A DNA stretch of 36,145 nt from Bacillota bacterium (GTDB lineage Bacteria; Bacillota; Desulfotomaculia; Desulfotomaculales; JAJYZD01), in NCBI GenBank assembly GCA_021800315.1, contig JAJYZD010000002.1, forward strand, positions 1 to 36,145, written 5' to 3'. How positions within the stretch are numbered: position 1 is the stretch's first letter; the number at the start of each line of letters is the position of its first letter. The notes under the pieces are model-generated. The model had not been told where the DNA came from. It saw only the letters and a program-made list of their open reading frames with translations, and did no database searches. This document shows, one piece after another, positions 24,444 through 31,330 of this stretch. Made by a program: the position numbers and the translations under genes.

Positions 24444-24719
24444 ATGCGGGTAGATAAATTTCTGAAGGTATCGCGGGTTATCAAACGGCGCACTCTGGCC
24501 AAGGAAGCCTGCGACCGGGGACAGGTTGCCGTAAACGGCCATACGGCCAAGGCCGGCACGGAGTTGAAGCCGCAAGACGTAATCGAGATTGGTTTCGGCC
24601 GGCGCAAGCTCAAGATCCGGGTGCTGGAACTCAGGGAATCGGTTCCCGCGGCGTTGGCCGAGGGTTTGTACGAAGTGTTGGAGGACGTCACGGCACGGGG
24701 AGGCGAGGGGGAAGGGTAG
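24444..24719 (+). CDS. rqcP: S4-domain RNA-binding protein, RqcP/YabO family
   Basis: This 91-residue protein has an S4 RNA-binding fold: MRVDKFLKVSRVIKRRTLAK, then EACDRGQVAVNGHTAKAG and IGFGRRKLKIRVLEL. In Bacillus RqcP (YabO) binds stalled 50S subunits and with RqcH adds alanine tails to stuck nascent chains. The length and the place after yabN support RqcP rather than the heat-shock HslR paralogue. AGGTGG lies 4 bases before the ATG, a short spacing. In Bacillus yabP follows immediately; here about 9.4 kb separates them. Confidence 0.93.
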   Translation: MRVDKFLKVSRVIKRRTLAKEACDRGQVAVNGHTAKAGTELKPQDVIEIGFGRRKLKIRVLELRESVPAALAEGLYEVLEDVTARGGEGEG

Positions 24720-24739
24720 ATCGTCCCCGCTCGGCGCCG

Positions 24740-25738
24740 TCACCGGCGGACTTTCCGCTGAATGACCATCCATTTGGCGTTGGCCGGGACACGGGCCACG
24801 GTTTTGTTGAAAGGATTGCGCATCAGGCGGGAGGGCCCGGGGCCTTGCGCCCGGTCCTCCCCTTGCGGCCGGCCGGTGTCTTCACCGGTGCCGGCGCGGG
24901 AAGCGCACAGGGAGTCCAATTCCTCGGCCATTTGGGACCATTCCCGCCAGAAAATCTTTGATGACGGGCCTGCCTCGTCGCGGGCCAGCCTGTGCAGCCG
25001 GAGGTAAGCGGTTTTGATCAAATCCCCGGCGGCCGGATTCCCCATCAGATCCTCTTCGGTATGCCGGCTGTGACGCAGACCATGACTGAGAAATTCCCCG
25101 TAATCCTTCATTTCGGCGGCCATTCCGTCGCCGGCCGGTATCGCCAGTTGCGCGGCAATCCGGTTCAGCTGGGGTAGCGGATTATCCATAAGGAGATCAT
25201 AGTCGACCACCGCAAGCCGCCTGTTCCTTAGGCGGGCCAGGTAGGGTATGACATGGACCGCCCAGAGCAAATAGGCCCGGGCGGGCGGGATGCGGTCCCT
25301 GGCCTGGAGCGACCGGGCCACGCTCACCGGATTCCGGACCACCAGCAGGTACCGGGGTGAAATTCCGGACAGTTCGAAGGCTCCGATCCAAAAAGGCAGG
25401 ACGCGCAGGGTGCGGGGGTCCTTGAAACCCCACCGCGGATACCGGTCGAGGTTTTTCCGGATTATCCGGGCGGCGACGGGTTGCAATTCCTTGACCAGGG
25501 AGCCCTCCCAGCGGGAGGGGGGAACGAGGGAAAGGCTGTCCCACTTGATACCCAGGGCCTCGAGGACCAGGATGTTAAGGCGGATGATCTCCTTCTTTTC
25601 CCAGAAACCCCTGGGGTTATCCGCACCGGGGCCCATCAAGTCCTCACCCAGTTCCACGCCCAGGACCTTCAGACCCCTGGTGACCGCGCTGGTTCCGCTG
25701 CGGTGCATGCCGAGAACCACGATAAGCTCACGATTCAT
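24740..25738 (-). CDS. Sulfotransferase-family protein
   Basis: This is a protein of about 332 residues starting MNRELIVVLGMHRSGTSAVT. GMHRSGTSAV is the 5'-phosphosulfate-binding loop of PAPS-dependent sulfotransferases, and YLLVVRNPVSVARSLQARD is the 3'-phosphate-binding motif. It should transfer sulfate from PAPS to a hydroxyl or amine on a glycan, lipid or metabolite; the acceptor cannot be told. The C-terminal 60 residues are basic and low in similarity. The start ATG (25738) lies 11 bases inside the end of the APS-kinase gene, giving translational coupling and a matched supply of PAPS. An upstream open frame (to 25900) only overlaps that gene. Confidence 0.85.
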   Translation of the reverse strand: MNRELIVVLGMHRSGTSAVTRGLKVLGVELGEDLMGPGADNPRGFWEKKEIIRLNILVLEALGIKWDSLSLVPPSRWEGSLVKELQPVAARIIRKNLDRYPRWGFKDPRTLRVLPFWIGAFELSGISPRYLLVVRNPVSVARSLQARDRIPPARAYLLWAVHVIPYLARLRNRRLAVVDYDLLMDNPLPQLNRIAAQLAIPAGDGMAAEMKDYGEFLSHGLRHSRHTEEDLMGNPAAGDLIKTAYLRLHRLARDEAGPSSKIFWREWSQMAEELDSLCASRAGTGEDTGRPQGEDRAQGPGPSRLMRNPFNKTVARVPANAKWMVIQRKVRR

Positions 25739-26288
25739 AAGTACCTCGCGGGTCAACGGAGATGTATTTTCCCTTCCGCAACCATTCCCAAACCCTGCCC
25801 GCGCTCTCTTCGACGGTTTCCCGGTCCGTACGGCACACCACGCAGGGGTCGGGCGGCGGTTCGTAGGGGTCGTCGATGCCGGTGAAGTGGGGGAGCTCAC
25901 CTAGCCGGGCTTTGAGATACAGGCCCTTGACATCCCTTTCCGCGCATACGGACAGGGGGGCGTCCACGTAAACCTCCACCCACCCGGGCGTTACAGCCCG
26001 CAGTTGGTCCCGCAACCACCGGTAGGGGGAAATGGCGGCGACCAGTACGATGACGTCGTGTTTGGCCAAAAGTCCGGCTACAAAGGCGATGCGTCGCACG
26101 TTTTCCTCGCGGTCCTCCTTTTTGTAGCCCAGCCCCCGGCCGATCGAGGCGCGGAGCAGGTCAGCGTCGAGCAGTTCGGCCCGGAAGCCGCCTGCCGCCA
26201 GCTTTTCGAGCAGGAACCGGCCGATGGTTGTCTTCCCCGAGCAGGGCAGACCGGTAAACCAGACAATGGCTCCTTTGTTAAATGACAT
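25728..26288 (-). CDS. cysC: Adenylylsulfate (APS) kinase
   Basis: CysC phosphorylates APS to PAPS, the sulfate donor. The protein has about 186 residues. It has the P-loop GLPCSGKTT (residues 13-21), LLDADLLRASIGRGLGYKKE (APS-binding region), ENVRRIAFVAGLLAKHDV, and FTGIDDPYEPP, the diagnostic C-terminal motif. The mobile lid is present. No ATP sulfurylase or PAPS reductase is adjacent, so a role in sulfation, with the overlapping sulfotransferase gene, fits better than assimilation. ATG 26288 has GGGTGA upstream; ATG 26321 is an alternative with a weaker site. Confidence 0.93.
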   Translation of the reverse strand: MSFNKGAIVWFTGLPCSGKTTIGRFLLEKLAAGGFRAELLDADLLRASIGRGLGYKKEDREENVRRIAFVAGLLAKHDVIVLVAAISPYRWLRDQLRAVTPGWVEVYVDAPLSVCAERDVKGLYLKARLGELPHFTGIDDPYEPPPDPCVVCRTDRETVEESAGRVWEWLRKGKYISVDPRGTYES

Positions 26289-26321
26289 AGGTGCTGTCAC
26301 CCGTAAACCACCATCCATCAT

Positions 26322-26900
26322 GTTGTTCCGTAAAACGAACGGGAACCCGCCGGGGCGGGGACAAACGGGGGATTGGCCGCCGGCTTCCGATGGTACAGTA
26401 TATTAGCGGGCGCGGCCTGCGCGCGCAACCAAAAAATGACATGATGGCGCCGGGCCGGGCCGTCCGTGGCGACGGCGCCGGGGGCACGCGGTAGGATGGT
26501 AAAAGCGGAGGTATCGGCGTAAAGTACTTCGAAACGAAGGCTGGACAAGGCGGGGTTCGGCGAACCAGGCCGGATGGACGGCATGTCTCAGAAACTTGTT
26601 GACACCCGACCGACGGCCTGTTTGGATTCGCGTCTCCCGGAGGACCCTGGAATTCCCAAGAGGTCCGCACCCTGCAGGCTGAGATAGCGGTCCGCACTTG
26701 CTGGCTTGTCGACCAATTTCCGAGCCGAAATCAGACATGCCCAATGCAGGACGGATCAAATCTGTCCAAAATTTCATACTTTCCGACAAAGGAGATTTCG
26801 CCGTAGGGAAGAATATGCTTGAGGACCGGAGACTTCTGGCCGGAAAGGGCCAAAGGCCATCGAGCCCACGGCTGGAGGAAACTCGACAAGTCTACGACTT
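26322..26900. other. Long noncoding stretch upstream of cysC, nothing recognised
   Basis: Several overlapping open frames exist on both strands, but none has a convincing ribosome site or a family I recognise, and their composition looks like chance frames in GC-rich DNA. A minus-strand TATACT (26402-26397) could be a -10 for cysC. The region is probably the decayed left part of a mobile element whose remnant follows. Confidence 0.4.
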
Positions 26901-26924
26901 TAGGCGGGAAAGCGGTCGGGTACC

Positions 26925-27020
26925 CACCGCAGGTGGGTGCTGCCCTTGGGCACAACCATACGGCGCTATGACCCACCTAAGCGCGCCGGGATCTCATGAG
27001 GAGCGGGCTACGTTATCCCG
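26925..27020 (+). ncRNA. Degenerate omega-RNA/HEARO-like sequence
   Basis: This segment directly precedes the IscB remnant, where IscB elements carry their guide RNA. It contains a hairpin TGCCC/GGGCA, then CAACC and CGGCGCTATGACCCACC. The same order of features occurs at 31138-31230: hairpin, CAAxC, CGG, then TATGACCCACxxxAGCG. Compared with that copy, about 35 bases between the two halves are missing. The assignment rests on context and this internal similarity, not on a covariance model. Confidence 0.3.
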
Positions 27021-27024
27021 GTCA

Positions 27025-27400
27025 TGACACTCTGGGATGCTTCTCCAGTTCCAGGCCCTGTCGCCGGTGGTTAAACAGTGAGCCGGGGGCGGTTGCCACG
27101 ATACGGTCTGCGTTGGTCACCATCTGCCAGAGACGGTGGACGCCACATTCATCGAGGTCTTTACGGTGACCGGACGTGGTAACCGGCAGATGGCCGGAGT
27201 GGTTAAGCAAGGCTTGCCGTACCGTTGGCGGGAACGGAGGAAGATACATTTCGGCTTTCAAACCGGCGAAATGGTGGTGGCCGGTGTTCCGAAGGGAAAG
27301 TACTAAGGCCGGTGGCGGTGCCGAGTGGCCGGCGCGACGATTTTTTGGTGTCACCACAGCTATATCGGGTCGCCCTCATAGCGGGTCTGTTGGTGATTCG
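27025..27400 (+). pseudogene. Remnant of an IscB-family (RRXRR/HNH) RNA-guided nuclease, C-terminal part
   Basis: Three frames carry broken pieces of the IscB C-terminal region. In one frame, from about 27034, QFQALSPVVKQ is followed by a stop, then HHLPETVDATF, VTGRGNRQMAGVVKQG and RKIHFGFQTGEMVVAGVPKG, ending at a TAA at 27304. These match family motifs of the type LPKTHWxDA, GRGxRQ and FGFQTGDxVxAxVPKGK. A shifted frame continues with VAVPSGRRDDFLV and YRVALIAG, corresponding to GRVAVRxSGSF and YCRxxQRADGY. The RuvC-like and HNH parts are missing, so the gene is dead. I base the family call on remembered motifs. The TusA gene starts 70 bases later. Confidence 0.6.
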
Positions 27401-27469
27401 GGTCGGCCGCTGAGGCGAAACGACTGCCGGAAGGTTGCCTGGAATAAGCCTGGTGAAGGTGATGAGGTT

Positions 27470-27721
27470 ATGGGTAATGAAGTTCAACCCGATCTATCTT
27501 TGGATTGCCTTGGGCTCTATTGTCCTCAGCCGCTCTTGCAAACCAGGGAAAGGCTCGAGGAGTTGGAACCTGGTCAGAGCCTTGAGGTATTTGCCGACGA
27601 TCCAGCATCCGAAGAAGATATCAAGCGGTTGATAAAGCGGCTTGGCCACGAGTTGGTAAACTTTGAGAGGCGTGGCGATATTAATCACTTTATCATTAAA
27701 AAAGGAGGTTTAAACAGCTAA
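27470..27721 (+). CDS. TusA-family sulfur carrier protein
   Basis: This 83-residue protein has the TusA/SirA two-layer sandwich pattern. Near the start, LDCLGLYCPQPLLQTRERLE includes the CPxP motif, whose Cys18 carries persulfide sulfur in known members. Later segments are EELEPGQSLEVFADDPASEE and IKRLIKRLGHELVNFE. An extra Cys13 lies close by. AAGGTGA precedes the ATG by 7 bases. It is the first gene of a tight cluster (dsrE-like gene 4 bases later, then a cysteine-desulfurase homologue and a scaffold). The expected job is to pass sulfur between those partners. A generic symbol would overstate orthology to E. coli TusA. Confidence 0.9.
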   Translation: MGNEVQPDLSLDCLGLYCPQPLLQTRERLEELEPGQSLEVFADDPASEEDIKRLIKRLGHELVNFERRGDINHFIIKKGGLNS

Positions 27722-27725
27722 AGCC

Positions 27726-28085
27726 ATGAAACAAAAATCCATTTTGTATGTACAAACCAGTGATGCGCCGGAGCGTCAATATGCTCCGCTTGTATTGGCT
27801 CAGACCGCTAAAGCCATGGACATTTATGCCGCTGTCTATTACCTGGGCATGGGGTTGAAAGTGTTGCTTCCGGGAGCGGCGGAAAAAATTCAAGTTGGTT
27901 CATTTCCCAATGTCATGCAGATGATCACCCAGGCCCAAGGCATGGGAGTTACCTTTTACGCCTGCGAGGCCTCGAAACAGCTACTCGCACTGGATAAGGT
28001 GGACTTGATTCCCGGTGTAACAATTGTTGGTGCCGGAACCCTGAATGACCTGACTCTAGATGCCGATGCCACAATGTGGTTTTAA
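27726..28085 (+). CDS. DsrE-family sulfur-relay protein
   Basis: This is a 119-residue protein of the DsrE/DsrF/TusD-like family. It begins KSILYVQTSDAPERQYAPLV, then AQTAKAMDIYAAVYYLGMGL, as in peroxiredoxin-like DsrE proteins. Cys80 in TFYACEASKQLL sits at the usual position of the sulfur-carrying cysteine. The end PGVTIVGAGTLNDLTLDAD also matches the family. Such proteins take persulfide sulfur from or give it to TusA. The gene starts 4 bases after TusA and ends 12 bases before the desulfurase homologue, so it is in the same operon. No dsrAB or dsrC gene is in the window. Confidence 0.88.
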   Translation: MKQKSILYVQTSDAPERQYAPLVLAQTAKAMDIYAAVYYLGMGLKVLLPGAAEKIQVGSFPNVMQMITQAQGMGVTFYACEASKQLLALDKVDLIPGVTIVGAGTLNDLTLDADATMWF

Positions 28086-28097
28086 GGAGTAAGCGCA

Positions 28098-29264
28098 ATG
28101 GGTGTCTATCTCGACTATCAATCGGCCAAGCCCGTCGACCCCCGCGTACTGGAGGCGATGTTACCCTGCTTTCATATGGAGTTTGGCAATCCGTCCTCGC
28201 TGCACCGGGAGGGGGATACAGCCGCGGCGGCCCTGGAGGATTCCAGGAAAACGGTGGCGGCATGGATCAACGCTGTCGATGAAGAGATTATTTTCACCTC
28301 TGGGGCTACGGAGGCCAACAATCTTGCGCTTATAGGTTATGCTTTCCGTAATCGTGACAAAGGAAACCATATAATCATTTCAGAAATAGAACATATTTCC
28401 ATCCACAACATTGCCAGGTATCTCGAACGGAACGGTTTTCAGGTTTCCCGGGTGCCGGTGGACCAGTACGGCCGGGTTTCTTTACGTAAGCTGGAGGCGC
28501 GTGTTACCCCTCAAACGATTCTGATTTCTGTCGGTTATGCAAGCAATGAAATCGGCACGGTGCAGCCGATTGCCGAAATCGGCGCCCTGGCCGGATCCCG
28601 AAATATTGTTCTCCACTGTGACGGGGTGGCTGCGGAGGGCCTGCTCCCCATCGACGTGCAGCGGGACCGTGTGGACCTCCTGACATTGTCGGCCAACGAC
28701 ATATATGGCCCCAAGGGTGTGGGGGCACTTTATGTGCGCAAGGGCGTACGCTTGAATCCGTTGCTCATCGGCGGCGGCCAGGAAAAGGGGTTGCGCTCCG
28801 GGTCGGAAAACGTCCCGGGAATTGTGGGGATGGCTGAGGCCGCAACGATCATGTCCCGGGAAATGGCGGTGGAAGTGCCCCGTCTTCGGGCTTACAGGGA
28901 TAAGTTGATCGCGGGTATCAGGTCGGCGGTTCCCCACTGTTTCTTGAACGGGCACCCGCACGAGCGACTAGCCGACAATGCTCATTTCCGGTTCCAGGGG
29001 ATAGAGGGGGAGTCGCTGCTGTTGTCCCTGAAGCAGCAGGGAATAGCGGCTATGACCGGCTCGGCCTGCACGGCGAAGACCATGGAACCTTCCCATACCC
29101 TGTTGAGCATTGGTTTGTTGCACGAGGAAGCGCATGGCTCCCTGGAATTCACTTGTGGGCGCTTTACCAAAGATGAAGATATCGACCAAGTCCTAGAGGT
29201 ATTACCAGGCATTGTCGAAAGACTGCGCCAATTGTCACCGATATATCAGGGTAATGAGGGGTGA
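28098..29264 (+). CDS. Cysteine-desulfurase (IscS/NifS) homologue lacking the PLP lysine
   Basis: This 388-residue protein aligns with IscS/NifS along its whole length. It has VYLDYQSAKPVDPRV, FTSGATEANN, the PLP-stacking His99 in SEIEHISIHN, the PLP-pyridine Asp175 in LHCDGVAAEG, LRSGSENVPGIVG, and the mobile loop GSACTAKTMEPSH with the persulfide Cys324. The Schiff-base motif S-x-HK-x-YGPKG reads SANDIYGPKG (residues 198-207): His-Lys is Asn-Asp (bases 28695-28700), so the catalytic lysine is missing. The DAxQ glutamine is also Ala178. It probably cannot desulfurate cysteine by the normal route, but Cys324 could accept sulfur. The frame is intact and AAGGAG precedes the start. Confidence 0.9.
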   Translation: MGVYLDYQSAKPVDPRVLEAMLPCFHMEFGNPSSLHREGDTAAAALEDSRKTVAAWINAVDEEIIFTSGATEANNLALIGYAFRNRDKGNHIIISEIEHISIHNIARYLERNGFQVSRVPVDQYGRVSLRKLEARVTPQTILISVGYASNEIGTVQPIAEIGALAGSRNIVLHCDGVAAEGLLPIDVQRDRVDLLTLSANDIYGPKGVGALYVRKGVRLNPLLIGGGQEKGLRSGSENVPGIVGMAEAATIMSREMAVEVPRLRAYRDKLIAGIRSAVPHCFLNGHPHERLADNAHFRFQGIEGESLLLSLKQQGIAAMTGSACTAKTMEPSHTLLSIGLLHEEAHGSLEFTCGRFTKDEDIDQVLEVLPGIVERLRQLSPIYQGNEG

Positions 29265-29269
29265 GTCGC

Positions 29270-30067
29270 ATGGATGTGAAACCAACCGCCTATTCGAACA
29301 GGGTTATGGATCATTTTCAAAACCCCCGCAATGTTGGTACGTTGGAAGGAGAAAACGTAGCCGTCGGCAAGGTCGGCAATCCGGTTTGCGGCGATTTAAT
29401 GGAAATCTTTATTAGGGTAGTCGACGATCGGATAGATGACATAAAGTTTCGCACCTTCGGCTGCGGGTCGGCGATAGCTACCAGCAGCATGATTACGGAG
29501 ATGGCTAAAGGTAAGACTTTGGACGAAGCCATGGGAATCACCCGACAGGATGTTGCCACGGAACTGGAGGGGTTGCCCCCCCGGAAAATGCACTGTTCCA
29601 ATCTGGCGGCCGATGCCTTGCATGCGGCTATCCAAAATTATCGTTCTTCGTTAGGCCGATTGGTTCAGGCAGAAAGCCCTTCCGCCTTACCGGACGTCAA
29701 CACCTTTGCCGGGGAAGATGCTTTCTTTGGGAAGGGTGTTTACTATTCTATCGATGATCCAGCAATATTGAAAGACACACGAGTGTTGGTTCTCGATTCG
29801 GGTCCCGCATCAGCCATACTCAGTCAGGATTTAATCAAGCATACCGACAGAGTGATATTTTTGACGGCCGAGGGGCCGGAGTCTGTTCGGGAAACCGCCG
29901 AATTGTTGAAACAATCCGGGGTAAAGGTTCTGTTTAAGAGTCAGTTGGAAGAAATCAAAGGACACGAAGATGTCGAGAAAGTTCTCATCCATGACCTTGC
30001 GGAAAATGACTACTACGATCTGGTTGTGGACGCGGTGGTAATTATGCGGGAAGCCTGCGCAGCTTAA
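29270..30067 (+). CDS. IscU-like Fe-S scaffold fused to a degenerate thioredoxin-reductase-like domain
   Basis: This is a 265-residue two-domain protein. Residues 1-130 are IscU: NRVMDHFQNPRNVG, GNPVCGDLMEIFI (Cys40, Asp42), FGCGSAIATSS (Cys65) and LPPRKMHCSNLA (His108, Cys109), all cluster ligands present. Residues 145-260 resemble the NADPH-binding domain of thioredoxin reductase: FFGKGVYYSIDDPAILKDTR (where TrxR has GVSYCATCDG), VLVLDSGPASAILSQDL (VVGGGDSA in TrxR), HTDRVIFLTA, and VLFKSQLEEIKG. Both redox cysteines and the glycine-rich pattern are lost. ATG 29270 follows AGGGGTGA by 5 bases; the gene starts 5 bases after the previous stop. The second domain probably binds a partner or nucleotide rather than reducing disulfides. 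Confidence 0.88.
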   Translation: MDVKPTAYSNRVMDHFQNPRNVGTLEGENVAVGKVGNPVCGDLMEIFIRVVDDRIDDIKFRTFGCGSAIATSSMITEMAKGKTLDEAMGITRQDVATELEGLPPRKMHCSNLAADALHAAIQNYRSSLGRLVQAESPSALPDVNTFAGEDAFFGKGVYYSIDDPAILKDTRVLVLDSGPASAILSQDLIKHTDRVIFLTAEGPESVRETAELLKQSGVKVLFKSQLEEIKGHEDVEKVLIHDLAENDYYDLVVDAVVIMREACAA

Positions 30068-30226
30068 TAGTGGTCTTCTATTATCCCGAGTGGTGGCGGC
30101 CTGTTGGTTTCCGGTGGATGTCAGACCCTGTGATTGGACCTGCTCGTCACCTCCCGCGAACCAAAGGACCTGCCCTATTTTTGCCGGGAAATCATGAGAC
30201 TTTTGATTTGAGTGGAGAGTTGGGCT

Positions 30227-30379
30227 ATGACCGACGCTAAGCTCCGGGAACCGGCGGAGGCCGGGGAAAAGAAATGGCAGTGCCTGGTGTGCGGCTACGT
30301 TCACAAAGGGACGCAACCCCCTGAAAGATGTCCGGTCTGCGGTGCGTCCCAAGACCGGTTCGTAGTCCTGGACGATTAA
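30227..30379 (+). CDS. Rubredoxin-like small iron protein (50 aa)
   Basis: This is a 50-residue protein with two knuckles, CLVCGYVHKG (Cys19, Cys22) and CPVCGAS (Cys35, Cys38), around PPER. It matches the short rubredoxin-type domain found at the end of rubrerythrins, which binds one iron with four cysteines and carries electrons. The first 16 residues are a charged extension without similarity. GGAGAG lies about 7 bases before the ATG. The rubrerythrin diiron domain is absent, so it is stand-alone. It follows the sulfur-transfer operon by 159 bases and may serve it or oxidative-stress reactions. Confidence 0.85.
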   Translation: MTDAKLREPAEAGEKKWQCLVCGYVHKGTQPPERCPVCGASQDRFVVLDD

Positions 30380-30409
30380 CGTGACTTCCGGGGTGCGGAG
30401 GGGGGGGTG

Positions 30410-31009
30410 ATGGTGGCGCTCCCGGCGCGGCTTTTGCAGGATCCGGCATGGATCGGACCGGTCGTCGACACGTTTTTCGCTGTGTTTCTGGGCTTCACGT
30501 TGTCGATGTACCTGGAGCACAGGCGCGAGACACGGGAAACGATCAGGCGTCGGGCCATGTATTTGGCTGCTCTCGAGGTCGAACTGGAACACAACCTGGA
30601 TGTCCTGGGGGACATCCAGGCCTTGTGCGAGGCCTCCGGCCGCGACGGGACCATGTATGAGGTGCACCACCTGCGTTCGTTCTTCTATTCGGTTCTCCTC
30701 AAACACGTCCGGGGCCTGCGGACGGTGGTATACGACGGCATCATGACCGGGGGCTTCCTGGGCGAACTGGGTTCGGCGGTTCTGACCGATGCCCTCATTC
30801 GTGTCTACCATGCCGGCACCGATTTGGTGTTGGAGGCGGAAGCCAGCACTCACTGGCTGGACCGGGGCCTGAACGAAGACGAAGAGCACTGGTCAATCCG
30901 CCGGCGCAACATAGTGGCTTTCATCGGGCGGCAGGCCGGCGACGTCCGCGGTCTGGCGGAGCGTTCCATCGCCCTGGTGCGGGAAGAAAGGAAGAAAGTT
31001 GACACCTGA
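30410..31009 (+). CDS. Hypothetical membrane-anchored protein
   Basis: This protein of about 199 residues has one N-terminal hydrophobic helix (residues 13-33, PVVDTFFAVFLGFTLSMYLE) followed by a basic stretch (HRRETRETIRRR) and a long soluble helical region of about 160 residues. Topology by the positive-inside rule puts the soluble part in the cytoplasm. AYLAALEVELEHNLDVLGD-type helices suggest an oligomerising bundle. I do not recognise a family. ATG 30410 has the run GGAGGGGGGG upstream; GTG 30407 is equivalent. It lies 30 bases after the rubredoxin-like gene, so the two may be co-transcribed. Confidence 0.7.
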   Translation: MVALPARLLQDPAWIGPVVDTFFAVFLGFTLSMYLEHRRETRETIRRRAMYLAALEVELEHNLDVLGDIQALCEASGRDGTMYEVHHLRSFFYSVLLKHVRGLRTVVYDGIMTGGFLGELGSAVLTDALIRVYHAGTDLVLEAEASTHWLDRGLNEDEEHWSIRRRNIVAFIGRQAGDVRGLAERSIALVREERKKVDT

Positions 31010-31039
31010 CTTTGGCACGAAATCTTCGAGACAACTCTG

Positions 31040-31330
31040 GAGCGGACGAGGGGATCGCGTGAAGGCATCCGGCACCGGACGGCTACCGGTCAACTGCTCC
31101 GGCCTGAAGGGCGGAGCTTGCGGTGAAGAACCGTAAGAGTTGGTGTTACCTTCGGGTAGCAATCCAGCGGTGTTGACAAGCTTCATGTGAAGCCAGGAAG
31201 GCGGTTATGACCCACAAGAGCGGTGCTAGTCCTAGCCGGCTTGCGGTCAAGCAGCCCGTCAATCTTCGGATCGGCGTCCGTTTCTTGGGGGAGAAGCACA
31301 GGGCCGATCTCACGTCTGCGGTTATCCAAC
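31040..31330 (+). ncRNA. Solitary omega-RNA/HEARO-like structured RNA (no nuclease gene)
   Basis: This stretch has no real ORF but dense local structure. GTTACC/GGTAGC is capped by TTCG (31145-31160), GCTTC/GAAGC has loop ATGT (31180-31193), and GCTA/TAGC follows near 31228-31240. Between them come CAATCCAGCGG, TTGACAAG and TATGACCCACAAGAGCGG. These resemble what I recall of HEARO (omega) RNAs upstream of iscB genes, and the core is shared with the sequence beside the IscB remnant at 26925-27020. No iscB follows: the next gene is spoIIE on the other strand. Stand-alone omega RNAs acting with a nuclease elsewhere are known. Without a covariance search this is a candidate. Strand is inferred from the similarity. 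Confidence 0.42.

Noticed and set aside
26700..27020. Group II intron RNA or reverse transcriptase remnant
   Set aside because: No domain V-like hairpin and no reverse-transcriptase motifs; the IscB-type motifs downstream explain the region better.
26278..27027. Overlapping ORFs upstream of the IscB remnant on both strands
   Set aside because: No ribosome sites, no family motifs, and several mutually exclusive frames of similar length.
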